A DNA stretch of 64,000 bases from Strigops habroptila (Eukaryota > Chordata > Aves > Psittaciformes > Psittacidae), in contig NC_044296.2 of the NCBI RefSeq assembly GCF_004027225.2, positions 4,831,943 to 4,895,942 of the forward strand, written 5' to 3'. The notes beneath the pieces are model-generated. The model saw only the letters and a list, made by a program, of their open reading frames with translations, did not search any database and had not been told where the DNA came from. Below are positions 31,870 through 44,319 of the stretch, one piece after another (the stretch's first letter is position 1; each line of letters begins with the position of its first letter). A program made the translations under genes and the position numbers.

Positions 31870-33945
31870 ATGGCGCAGAGCACCCAGCTCCAGCCCAGCT
31901 TTGAGGACGTTTTTCATATTCTATCCCAGATCCCTCAAGAAAAACTCCTGAACCTCAAACATAAACTGAAGCACTTGGTATTTGGGCCCAGCAGCAAACT
32001 GCTGCAAGCCATGGTTCTGCTTGCTCTGGGGCAAGAAACGGAAGCAAGAATTTGTTTGGATGCCTTGGGAGATAACCGGGCAGCCCAGTATGTCCACCAG
32101 ACCAAACTGGGCGCTGCAGGAGTGCAGGAAGATGGGGAGGATTTGCAGCCTCCCGAGCTGGATGCGGGTGCCATGGAGCTTCTGGCCCAGATCTACACAG
32201 TGCTGGTGAAGGAGAAACTGTGCAGCCATGAAGCCATGGAGAAAGCCTGCCAGGCTGCCAGCGAAGCCTGCAAGGAAACTCCACCGGGACCACTCAGCAG
32301 CATTCCACCCAGGGAGCAGGGAGAACACGGCCCTGCTGCCAGCAGGGCCTCAGGTGACAAACGGCAGACGCTGAGATCTGATGCGGCCGCAGGATTTCTC
32401 CTTCCAGCCACCCCAAACTACGTGGTGAGAAGTTCTCCGGTGCAGACAGGCATCAACTCAGACCTGTCACGCCTTTCAGGCCCGCGGAGTTTGCGCTCCT
32501 CGGAGAGCCCCTCGTGCTCCTTGGAGGATCCCTCTTTCCCCAGTCACTTCGAGATCAGCGCGTCACCAACAGTCGTTCTTCAGAGCCAGACCCCCCCCCC
32601 GGCGCGTGCACAACAGCCTGACGGGGACAGGCAGAGCCGTGGCCTGCAGGGAACAACCTGCACCAGACCCAGCTCTCATCCTGCCCAAGTCCTCCCAGCG
32701 GAGAACGCGCCACAGGCCGGTTCACGTCATCCAACTGTCCCCATTCCTGACCCCACGATGGGTGCTGTGAACCAACCTGTTGAAAGCAGTGATGTCTCCA
32801 GCACAGTGGCAGCAGAACCTCAGGTGCCAAAAGAAAACACAGACAGAAAGCAAGGGGAAAAGCAATCATCTACAGGTCTTCCTGCCTCAAGGGCTGCAGT
32901 GGGTACTGGTCCTGCCCACGTGTTCACGGAGGAGTCCCATGTTCCAGGAGGCATTCCTTCTAACTCTGCATCTGCTTCCATTTCAACTCGTTCACTTCCT
33001 CCTCCGACCTATTCCTTCTCCTCAACCCTTCCCCCTCTTCAGGGACCTCATTCCAACTTGCCATATCCCCCACGCTCCCACTCATCCCCCTCTCTTGCCT
33101 GGCCTCCTCCTCTCCAAACTGCAGAACCAGGTCCCGCATCAGAGCCAGATGGTGGAAAGTTCTTCACTTTTGTTGTCCTGCATGCTAGTGAAGATGAGAT
33201 CGTTGCCCATCGGGTCAAGGACCTGCTGGAGAACATGGGGGTTCCCAACGGTGCTACACTCTGTGAGAACTTTGCCATTGCTGGACGCAGCCATATGACT
33301 TGCTTCCAGGATGCTATGGAAAACTCTGCTTTCATCATCCTTCTGCTGACCAAGAACTTCCCGTGCGACCTCTGTATGTTTCAGACAAACACTGCTCTGA
33401 TGGAGTCCATCATGAATCCAGCCAAGCGCGACTCAGTCATCCCTTTTATACCCGAGGAGAACCCCCTGCAGTGGAGCCAGATTCCTGCTGTGCTTGGTGG
33501 GCTCACACCTTTGGATGAGAAATCTCCTGGCTTCTCCCGGACAGTGCGGAACACCTTTACCACCAGCAGGATCAATGAGAAGAAAGACTCCTGGGACCTG
33601 CTGCAGAGAAAGAAACTGCAGCTGCGAGAGGAGCGGTACCGAACGCTGCCGAACGTGGCTGCCCTGAACCTTGGCTCCATCCCTCCATCGGCAACACGGC
33701 CCCCACTGCTGGAGCACCCACCCCACCAGTGGTGCCCCCCCGCTGGAGGTGGCCACAGGCCTGCTCACATGGGTTCTCCTCCTGGCCAGCCCCCCTCAGG
33801 CCACTACAACGTGCTGCCGGGTGCAGGAGGCATCCCACCCCTCATCATCCAGAACGCCCGCATGGTTCAGATCGGCAACCACAACGTGATGCAGGTCGAA
33901 ACTGTCACACCAGGTCCAAAGGCCACTGAGGAAGACTCCAGGTAG
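31870..33945 (+). CDS. TICAM1: TRIF (TICAM1), TIR-domain adaptor of TLR3 signalling
   Basis: Cytosolic adaptor linking TLR3 to TBK1/IRF, NF-kB and RIPK-dependent death. The whole protein (691 aa) is in one exon. I chose the ATG of MAQSTQLQPSFEDVF because it matches the TRIF N-terminus; the frame stays open 33 codons further upstream, within the inferred exon. N-terminal helical domain about 1-150; Pro/Ser-rich middle; TIR about 430-585 (FFTFVVLHASEDEIV, SAFIILLLTKNF); RHIM about 656-676 with core VQIG. Candidate TRAF6-type PxExxD/E motifs are PREQGE (147-152) and PKENTD (320-325). Two oddities: the BB-loop proline of human TRIF is Ala471 (ENFAIAGRS), and the pLxIS-type site reads SHFEIS (S230), with Phe where Leu is expected. 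The frame is intact. Confidence 0.97.
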   Translation: MAQSTQLQPSFEDVFHILSQIPQEKLLNLKHKLKHLVFGPSSKLLQAMVLLALGQETEARICLDALGDNRAAQYVHQTKLGAAGVQEDGEDLQPPELDAGAMELLAQIYTVLVKEKLCSHEAMEKACQAASEACKETPPGPLSSIPPREQGEHGPAASRASGDKRQTLRSDAAAGFLLPATPNYVVRSSPVQTGINSDLSRLSGPRSLRSSESPSCSLEDPSFPSHFEISASPTVVLQSQTPPPARAQQPDGDRQSRGLQGTTCTRPSSHPAQVLPAENAPQAGSRHPTVPIPDPTMGAVNQPVESSDVSSTVAAEPQVPKENTDRKQGEKQSSTGLPASRAAVGTGPAHVFTEESHVPGGIPSNSASASISTRSLPPPTYSFSSTLPPLQGPHSNLPYPPRSHSSPSLAWPPPLQTAEPGPASEPDGGKFFTFVVLHASEDEIVAHRVKDLLENMGVPNGATLCENFAIAGRSHMTCFQDAMENSAFIILLLTKNFPCDLCMFQTNTALMESIMNPAKRDSVIPFIPEENPLQWSQIPAVLGGLTPLDEKSPGFSRTVRNTFTTSRINEKKDSWDLLQRKKLQLREERYRTLPNVAALNLGSIPPSATRPPLLEHPPHQWCPPAGGGHRPAHMGSPPGQPPSGHYNVLPGAGGIPPLIIQNARMVQIGNHNVMQVETVTPGPKATEEDSR

Positions 33946-34229
33946 AGTGTTTGATCAGAGGAGCAGCAAGTCAGCCAAGGCTGGAGCTGCTCACGCTTAG
34001 TTTTAAACCCAAAATGAGTGATTCTGCTGGGACTGGCACTGCTTTTATTTCACTGGGGGTTAAAAGTGCCACGTTCCTGGAGCACAGGAGAAAATGACCT
34101 GCTTTTGTGTTGGACGAAAGAGGCTGCAGTCTCCTGAGACTATTTTCCTTCTGCTTCTTTGTAAGTAAATGAGAAAAGACTTTTTAACTGAGAAAACTCT
34201 TGATTTTGAGGCTTCTGGATGGGTTTAGA

Positions 34230-34235
34230 AATAAA
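34230..34235 (+). terminator. TICAM1 poly(A) signal
   Basis: AATAAA 285 nt past the TICAM1 stop, followed by TTGACTTGTGTTTCTCC, a U/GU-rich stretch. This implies a short 3' UTR of about 0.3 kb. Confidence 0.7.
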
Positions 34236-34844
34236 TTCTAATTAATTGACTTGTGTTTCTCCAGTTCTTCCCTGTAGAATTCCCAAAGGGGCAGCCAGGA
34301 ATAGCTGGAAAACTGGGGTGTGTGTCTGTACCTCGGGGGTGGAGGGGGCTGGGACATGGCACACGCTCACATCAGAGCCAGGGAGGTTCAGGAAAGCAGC
34401 TTCCGACTCCCAAGGGGCTGCAGACCCCCGCCTGGGGCAGCAGGAATCGCTTCCCGGTTCCCCTCAGGAACTGCAGCGAGAGCAGTTTGGGTGGTGAAAG
34501 ATGGAATTGCCCAGGACCCCTTCGGCAGGGCTTGAAAGGGTTTTGTATTGAAGAAAACTATCAAAGAACTGGGATTACCCACCAGGACCAAGGGGAAAGA
34601 AGGATCTTTACAGCAGAGCAGGGCTTGGAGAGGAGGGAGGACAATTACTTCATGAAGGTGGAATGAGAGGGGGAAATGTGGAGGAGGTTTGAGGCAGAAG
34701 CTGCGTGTCCATTCCTCCATTCTCACCTGCTTGTACAAGTCAGAGGTGGGAGCAGGGTGCTCTCAGCCTGGGGGTGCACAGAGGAGTGTTCTGTGCACAT
34801 TCCCCCCCTCTGTGTAACTTCCTTTGAGGGGAAGCTTCTGTGAG

Positions 34845-34877
34845 GAAAGCGAAAGCGTTGAGCAGAAACTGAAAGCG
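34845..34877 (+). promoter_or_regulatory. Duplicated interferon-stimulated response elements
   Basis: GAAAGCGAAAGCG (34845-34857) and GAAACTGAAAGCG (34865-34877) both fit the GAAANNGAAA core bound by IRF and ISGF3 factors. They are exactly 20 bp apart, and each continues into TTGAGC, so they look like one duplicated 20-bp unit. They lie about 0.6 kb downstream of the TICAM1 poly(A) signal. No gene with a recognisable product starts beside them. Confidence 0.7.
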
Positions 34878-37607
34878 TTGAGCGGAGCAATGCAGAAGGG
34901 GTGGAGAAAGGCAGGAATGGGGGAGGTATCCTGCAGGACCTGGGGGAGGGATATACCTGGCAGGTATCTCCTGAGCTTTTAACACAAGGAGGCAGCTGAA
35001 GCAAAGCCCCAGCCCCACACTCCTCCTCCAACAGCTTCTGCTGCAGCCGTTTGCCTGCTCCGTCAGTAGAGGTCAGCCCAAAGCCACCACTGCAGATGGG
35101 ACCGCAGAGCTCTGGAGTCAACTCCCGCTGTGAGGAAGGAGCCCCGGCGCTGCCAGGTCCTCACCACGGTGGACCTCAAAGGCCAGTGTGACTGATAAGA
35201 GGGAGGGGACCCCATTTGGGCTATTTCTGCAGGGGTGTGTGCACTCAGGTCACTCTGAAACCCTGTCCCGAAGGTTTCAAAGGGAGAGGAGTCACCAGGG
35301 TCTGGCAGCCAAAGCACAGGGCTCCTACAGGCCAGGCTGGAGCTGGGACTGCCCACGGTGGGCACTCACAGGGCCCACTTCTGGATTGGAGTCTTGTGCC
35401 CAAGAACCATCCACGCCTTACACCCAACACCTATGTAAGACGTTACTAAGCCCTTGAAGCAAAGACTGTGGAGCTGATGTTAATCCCCTCTCGGGGAGAC
35501 TGCTCACGGGGCTGAAGACTGTCCAATTCCCACTCCTCTTCCTCTTTGGCTCCGTCTGCCTCAAGCTCATTCTGCACCAAGAGCACCCTCCCAAGCAAGT
35601 ACCAGCCTACTAAAGAAAGCTCACAGCAAGACATGAATCCCCGCATTCATGAGAGGAGAACACAAGGGGAGTCTCTGCTTAGTCCTGGCTCCTCAGAGGA
35701 CAGCAGGTAACCATGAGGGGGACAGTCCCCTCCACCCGCCCTGGGGAAAGCTGCAATTGCTGCCTCTATTTCCCAGCAGCTCCTGCCCCTCAGGAGGGGC
35801 TGAGGGTGTCTGCAGGGTGCTGCTGGAGAGCCCAGGCACTGACCCAACCTCAGAGCAAGCTCCTGGGCACCACCAGATGGAGGAGCTCAGAGCTGATGTG
35901 CCCCTGCTCTTAAACTGCAACAAGGAAATAAGTGGCAAGAGTTCTGGAGCTCAGTCCCACAGCATTTCCTCTTCAAGAGGCCACAGGTCCTTCCTCATGG
36001 GTCTGGCCACAGGTTTCTCTGCTTCCCTCCCCAGCAGCTCAAGGAGGCTGAACTCCTCCTGGACGTCCTTGGTAGAGAACAAAAGGCCAGGCTTGGACAA
36101 ATCCAAGCCCTCTCTGTCCTGAGCAGAACAAGAACCCCATAAATACAACATTGCTATTTAAAACCTGCCATCAGTTGTTGGCTTCCAGCTTTGAACCAGT
36201 TCAGCTTTTAACTTGGAAGGACCCAGTGACAATGGATTAACCCATTTACTCTTTACATAGAGCCTGCTGGAGTCCTCCAAGTGCCTGGATTCCTTCTCCA
36301 TCCCTATTTAGCCTCCTCTACGTCACCCCTGCTCTGTAGGTGTTGTGTTACTGCTCTCCCCGTCACGCTGCAGTTGCTGCTGTGCTCCTCCCGTGGGGAG
36401 CAGACATACCCCTCACTCCTTCCCCGCTCCTCAGCTTTCTATTAATACAACCTCATGCAAAACAAGGCAACTGGAAGTTGCTCCAGCTTGTAAACAACCT
36501 CGGCAGAGTCACATCCAGCCTGCTTGCCCTGGAGCCAGGGAAAGCCGTGGCAGCAGACCGTAAAGGATTGCAGGGTTTGGGGTTTGAAGCCCTCTCTGTG
36601 TGTTCAACGAGATCGAAGGTTGCTGGGAGCAGATTCCACTGAAGAGCTTCCCACATTTTCAGGGCCCTCTTTGCTGTTGCTCACCCTGGAAAGGAGCTTT
36701 GCCACCCTGTGTTCAGCGGGAGAGCGCACGTGTGCCTGTGACCCCCCCTCGTCCTTCCCCAGTTTCTCTGGGAACATGGGAAGTGCAGGCACGGCACCTC
36801 CAGCTTTGTGCTCCAGGCCACTTTGTCAACAGGGATCTCATGGCATTAGGAGGCTCCAAAGACATCCATGGAAGGGCACCAGCAACTGCCTGCAGGAAAA
36901 GCCCAGTGAATCCCTCACCCCTGTGGCATTGCTAAGGAAACCTGCATCAATGAGAGGCTTTATTTTCCCAAGGGACAATCACCGGGATCCAAGAGAGAAA
37001 AGGGACATCTTGGGTTTGAAGAAAGGAACAAAAAGCAGCTGGTTTGTCCATGGCAGCATATGGCAGGGCTCCTGGAGAGCTACAGGAGGGTGTGCAGCCA
37101 CCTCAGCACAAAACCACCCTCCACTCTCTGCCCAAGAGAGTTACTCAGATACAACCATGCCTGAAACGTTTCCCTGCTCCCCACAAGCCTCTGGTTTGCC
37201 CCATGGACTGGAGCTGGCCCAGACAACACCTACAAGAACTATGGACTGTTCATTGAAATTACTCCTGAATTCATGCAGTCATTTCTCCCAGCCAGTAATC
37301 ACCATCAACGTTGGATTGCTGGGTCCTTCCTGTGTCATTACAGATCCTTTATGTGTTAAAAGAGAGCAAAAATTAAAGCCATTTTCTATCACACAAAGTA
37401 CTCTCTCCTCCTTGAGGCTCTTCTACACGAGTGGATCTTTGGAAATGCAAATCCTTGTGTGGAACTAACTCCAGCACCTCTGATTCCTCTGTCTGCTTCA
37501 TACCTCCCACTGACAGAGGTAGGGCTGAGCAACATGAACTGATGAAGCCCTCTTCCTGCTTGCTGTGCCCAGCTGAGGCAGGTCACACCTGAGGAAGCAG
37601 AACAGCT

Positions 37608-37872
37608 TCACGGAATGGTTTAGGTTGAAGGGACCTTAAAGCTCCTCCAGCTCCAACCCCTGCCCCGGGCAGGGACACCTTCCACTAGAGCAGCTTGCTC
37701 CAAGCCCCTGTGTCCAACCTGGCCTTGAACACTGCCAGGGATGGGGCAGCCACAGCTTCTCTGGGCACCCTGTGCCAGCACCTCAGCACCCTCACTTCTG
37801 CCTTATTTCTAACCTGAACTTCCCCTGTTGCAGTTTAAACCCATCACCCCTTGTCCTGTTGCTACAAGTCCT
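37608..37872 (-). mobile_element. CR1 LINE, 3' tail on minus strand
   Basis: On plus: GGAATGGTTTAGGTTGAAGG, CTTCCACTAGAGCAGC, CCTTGAACACTGCCAGGG, CAGCACCTCAGCACCCTCA and CACCCCTTGTCCTGTTGC, the reverse complement of a CR1 tail. The 3' terminus at the left has lost most of the ATTCTATGA repeat. Confidence 0.88.
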
Positions 37873-38120
37873 GGATATAGATAAGGCAAGTACATGAAGA
37901 GAGGTGTCACCTCAGTGTCATTGCCAAGGGAGATGCCTGCAATCACAGGGCAGACTGGCTTTTCCCAGGAGGAACGATGACATGAAACAATCCCATCTGC
38001 TGATTGCAAACCCCCAGCATTTCCACAGCCACCAGTGTAGCATCCTTAGGAAACAAGGTGAAAAGGGAGGCTCACCACCAAGAACGCCAAGGCACTTGCA
38101 TTCTAGCAGCCATTTGTTGG

Positions 38121-40025
38121 TTTATTATTTAAAGTTAAGAGCGCTCATCAGCTCACAAAGGAACAAATTTCCATTCCTGCAGTCGAGTTCAGGTTTCAGC
38201 CAAAAGGAAACAGAAACTAGAAGGCAGCTCAACTAACTCTGCACTTGACAGCTCCAGACAAGTGAGACCTCCTGGCTTTATAAATAAAGGTTATAGTGAA
38301 CACTGCAAAACTGTAACGGCAGATCTACAACAGCTCGAAGGGGCAGAGCGTTGGGTTAGTGAGGCATGTGGATAGGCTGGCTTATAAATACAAGCAGAGA
38401 AGCTTCCGTAGCATCTAGTGCATGCTTGGTTGCCAGGGTTCTGCTCTCCCAGTTCCTGACCTTTCTCCGAGCTCAGAGCAGCTGCTTCACCCCCAACTGT
38501 GGCTTCCAGCCTGCCCAGGGCCAGGCACTGAGCCACAGGCTGCCAAAGCCCAGTCTCTCCCCCTGCAAGATCAACTGCTGCAACAGCCTCATGTTCCCCA
38601 CCACTGGGTGTTTACCACCAAGGAGGGTGCTGCTCAGAGAGGCCACCACCACCCCGACAGGGAGGGCTTCAAGAGGAGACCGGGCTGGGTGCACATCCTA
38701 ACTCAAGCAGGAGTTTGCCCAAACAGTAGCCAAGTGAGATTCCAAATTCAACCTTTGAAGTAGCACCATCCTCAGTGAAGTCGCAAAAAGAATCAAAAGC
38801 CAAAAGCAGAAGCTAACAACCCCCCCCAGGCAGGGTTCCAGACTGGGATAAGGAAGAGCCCAATTGATTGATACCAACAAACCTCAGCAGAACAAGGAGG
38901 CACCTTTAACTTTCATTTCTTTCTTGTTTCTTCCTTCAGACCACCCTCATGTAAACGTGCCAGCAACACTCACCTGCTTTAACACCCATCCAAGCACCCC
39001 ACCCACAGCTCCCTCCCATCCTGGAGGGTTTGCCAAAGCACATCCTCAAAGATGGTTCGAGGTGCACTGGTTTGGCTCTGAACCTGGCCACATCCACCTC
39101 GATCCCTGCTGCCCTTGGGAGCTAAAGGACCTCGGGGCAGGGGAGGGAGGGAACGTTGCAAGAACGGGCGAGCCACGAGCCTGAATGCCACGGTAATGTT
39201 GTGTGTTGAAGGGAGCAGCTTTCCCTCCCCAGTCATAAAACCCACCATCTCTTGATGAAACTCTATAACCAGAACTGACCTTACTCTATCTTACAGGATT
39301 GAAGAAGTCTTGCAGCATAGATAGGGCCTGGCTCTAAAAGAGAAAAAATAACCCAGCTTTATGCACCATCGTGGACATCTCCGGCCTTTACCACCACTTG
39401 CTACTTGGCCAACCAAGGGAGAAACAAACCCCATCCTGAGCACACCCAGCCCTACTGCCATGCAAGGCGACTACCTCAGCAGAGCACAAGCCACTCGGCT
39501 CTTCCGCTCGGCCTGTCCCAAATCTGAGAAAGGGGGTGGGAAAAGAATTAGTTGGAAGATGTTTTATTCCTCACTTGCATTCCTATCTGCTCGGTACGTG
39601 GGATGGGAAGGGCTAGAGCACATGTGTGATGGGTAGCTGCTCCGAAGCTTAATGCTGAGTTAATCCGGCACTAACGGGAGAGGCAGCAGGTCCCAGGGAA
39701 TCTCCATGGTCCTTCCTTCTCAGGACAAGACGGTTGGCATGGGAGAGGCCAGGGGCTGCAGCCTTCTCTGGATACAGTGCACTGGAGCTATCTGGTACCT
39801 GCAGATGACACCACCGAGGGGCAGCCATGGGCTCTCGAGCCTCCTCTTCCCCTAGCCCTGCACACGCCAGCTTCATGGTGACAGCTGAGGACAAAGCTCA
39901 CATCCCACCTCAGCACAGCAACGGCCTTCGGCAGCTAGGCAAGGACGGCCTGAGATCTCAGGCTGCACGACCTCCGTGGGGTGGAAGAGGTGATGGGAGA
40001 GGCTGGGGACTCCAGCTCTCCCTCT
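38121..40025 (-). other. Probable FEM1A 3' UTR
   Basis: Non-coding sequence after the FEM1A stop on the minus strand. AATAAA signals on this strand occur at 39563-39568 (about 0.46 kb past the stop) and at 38121-38126, the latter in an A/T-rich context with TGTTG-type sequence. Which one is used cannot be told from the sequence. Confidence 0.4.
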
Positions 40026-42079
<2,054 letters not shown>

Positions 42080-42560
42080 GGCGACCGCACCGGGCACCTC
42101 CTGGCCATGGACCAGCTGCTCCTCCGCGCTCCCAACTCGGCCCGGGGCGAGGGGCGGCGGCGGGCGGGCCCCGGGGCGGGGGGGACGGAGCCCTGCGAGG
42201 CCGGAGGCGCCCGGCCGGAACCCGCTCACCTCAGCGCAGCAACCTCCGATCCCTCCGCCCGGCCGCCTCTTACGGTTGGACCGCGAAAACAAAATGGCGC
42301 CTGCTGGGCGAGGGGCGGGCCGGGAGGAGGAGGATGGGAAATGGAGTCCCCGCGCAACGCCGGCCGCCCCGCAGGTGCGGCCCCGCGCGGAACTCGGGCT
42401 TCCCGGCAAGGCAGCGGGAAAGGGGCGGGGCCGCAGCGGCGGCGGTTCCGCGGCGCTGCGCGGGGCACCATGGGAAGTGTAGTCCCGGGGAGGGAGAGGG
42501 GCGGCACCGAGCGGCGGCGGCGCCGCGGGCGGGGGCGGGGCGGGCGGAGCGGGGGGCCCG
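42080..42560. promoter_or_regulatory. FEM1A CpG-island promoter with two ZNF143-type sites and a YY1 site
   Basis: CpG-rich sequence upstream of the FEM1A ATG. TGGGAAGTGTAGTCCC (42471-42486) matches the TGGGAAnTGTAGT core of the ZNF143/THAP11 (SBS) element; TGGGAAATGGAGTCCC (42335-42350) differs from it at two positions. AAAATGGCGC (42291-42300) is a YY1-type element in plus orientation, raising the possibility of a divergent plus-strand transcript. The motifs are direct observation; activity is inferred. Confidence 0.6.
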
Positions 42561-42567
42561 GGGTCAC

Positions 42568-42900
42568 CTGCCCCTGGACCGTGCGCCCGTGCCCCTGCCC
42601 GTGCCCCTGCCCTGCTCCTGCCGCTGCCCCTGCTTACCCTGCCCTGCTCCCCTGCTCCTGCCCCTACTCCTGCCCCCAATCCCTGCCCCTGCTCCTGCCC
42701 TAACCCTCCGCTCCTGCCCCTGCTCCTGCCCTACCCCTGCCCCTAACCCTGCCTGCCCTGCCTGCCCCTGCTCCTGCCCCTAACCCTGCCCCTAACCCTG
42801 CCCCTGCCCTGCCCTGCCCCTAATCCCTGCCCTTGCCCCTGCTCCTGCCCTGCTCCTGCCCCTGCCCCTAACCCTGTCCCTGCCCCTGCTCCTGCCTGCA
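42568..42900. repeat. CCTGCC/CCCTAA minisatellite upstream of FEM1A
   Basis: About 330 bp of degenerate units built from CCCCTGC, GCTCCTGC and CCCCTAACCCTG. The telomere hexamer CCCTAA occurs six times (for example at 42698-42703), but not in uninterrupted tandem. The plus strand is almost pure C/T/A, so the complement is G-rich and G-quadruplex prone. It directly abuts the FEM1A CpG island. Confidence 0.9.
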
Positions 42901-43539
42901 GTAAATAGCCAGGCTGAGCTGAGCCAAGCTTTAGTTACCAGAACCTATTTTTAGGGCATAAGTTGAATTTAAGCAGCTCTAATCTTTCCATGGGAATTGG
43001 CACCGGGTTCCTCCTGTTGTGTTTTATTTATAGGTGTTTCTTCTCCTTTCCAGGAAAACAAATCAGCCTCGTTATTGCCACTATTATTATTCTGTCTGTC
43101 ATTATTATTATTCAGGCCATCCACCCATTTAGGTCCTGTCTGAATTACCTTGGATTATCCTGCTAATGCATGTTGCCTTCACATAGAATAGCATTTTTGT
43201 TGCTAAGAAACTGCTTTTTGCATCAACGGCTCATTTTCCCTTCAGCAGCTGTTGAAGTCAACAGGAGCAGCTCCTGAGAGCCGGAATGTCCATGGCAGGA
43301 TTCCCACACAAGCTCTGGGCTGCATGTGAACCTGTCATTGACGTGCGTGATGTGCTCAGGATGCAGCAGTTCCATGCTGGAAAAGGAGCAAATGTATTCG
43401 GAGCATTTCTGGTGTATCCGTGTTGTGTGAGTGTGGTTCCTTTGTGCTGGAATACAGGGAGTATTCCCGTGTCCCTTCCACACACCCGTGAATACACACC
43501 CGTGGTCACAAGATAACGGTTGTGTTCTCTTAAGTAGGT

Positions 43540-44316
43540 TGGTGACACTGAGCTGTGTGTCTGTGTGAGCACGCTGGAGGGAAAGGGGTGGGATCCAGAG
43601 GGACCTGGAGAGGTGGGACTGGTGGGACCCTCATGGAGTTCAACAAGGGCAAGGTCCTGCCCTGGGTCAGGGGCAGCCCCAGCACAAACACAGGCTGGGG
43701 CAGAACGGGATGGAGCAGCCTGGAAGGAAAGGACTTGGGGTGTTGGGTGAGGAGAAGCTCCCCATGACCCGGCCCAGAACCCCCCGTCTGCTGGGAGCAC
43801 CCCCAGAGCGTGAGCAGCAGCTCAGGGAGGGGGATCCTGCCCCTTCTGCTGCGCTCTGGGGAGCCCCCCCCTGCAGTCCTGATCCAGCTCTGGGGCAGCA
43901 GCACAAGAGGGACGTGGAGCTGCTGGAGCGAGGCCAGAGGAGGCCCCGGAGCTGCTGCGAGGGCTGGAGCAGCTCTGCTCTGGAGCCAGGCTGAGAGAGC
44001 TGGGCTGGGGCAGCCTGGAGAAGAGAAGGCTCCTGAAGGGGAGACCTTAGAGCAGCTCCAGTGCCTAAAGGGGCTCCAGGAAACCTGGAGAGGGCACTTT
44101 GGACAAGGGCCTGGAGGGACAGGCCAAGGGGGAATGGCTTTAACCAGAGAAGCTGTGGCTGCCCCATCCCTGGCAGTGTTCAAGGCCAGGTTGGACACAG
44201 GGGCTTGGAGCAACCTGCTCTAGTGGAAGGTGTCCCTGCCCGTGGCAGGGGGTTGGAGCTGGAGGAGCTTTAAGGTCCCTTCAACCCAAACCAGGCTGGG
44301 ATTCTATGGTTCTAAG
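43540..44316 (+). mobile_element. CR1 LINE, about 780 bp, longest copy in the window
   Basis: Includes the end of the reverse-transcriptase region and the 3' tail: GGGATCCAGAGGGACCTGG, GGAGTTCAACAAGGGCAAGG, GAAAGGACTTGGGGTGTTGG, GACGTGGAGCTGCTGGAG, then the standard tail ending CTGGGATTCTATGGTTCT. It is 5'-truncated near 43,540. It is non-functional; some internal segments are missing relative to the copy at 46,105. Confidence 0.9.
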
Positions 44317-44319
44317 TAA

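Larger units (their letters stand above)
34260..38100. other. TICAM1-FEM1A intergenic region, no coding gene recognised
   Basis: This lies between the TICAM1 3' end and the probable FEM1A 3' UTR, which are convergent. It holds the ISRE pair at 34,845-34,877 and one CR1 tail. The longest frame (36,524-37,468 plus, 314 codons) has no recognisable domain, no homology I know and biased composition, so I do not call it. Confidence 0.6.

Noticed and set aside
36524-37468. 314-codon open frame on plus
   Set aside because: No recognisable domain, low-complexity local composition, no splice or promoter context, and it lies between two convergent genes. Treated as chance.
39050-39075. B-box-like GGTTCGAGG suggesting a tRNA
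   Set aside because: No matching A box or cloverleaf arms around it.
42226-42240. Minus-strand donor GTGAGC suggesting a FEM1A 5' UTR intron
   Set aside because: Only about 150 bp separate it from the ATG and no convincing acceptor with a pyrimidine tract is present.
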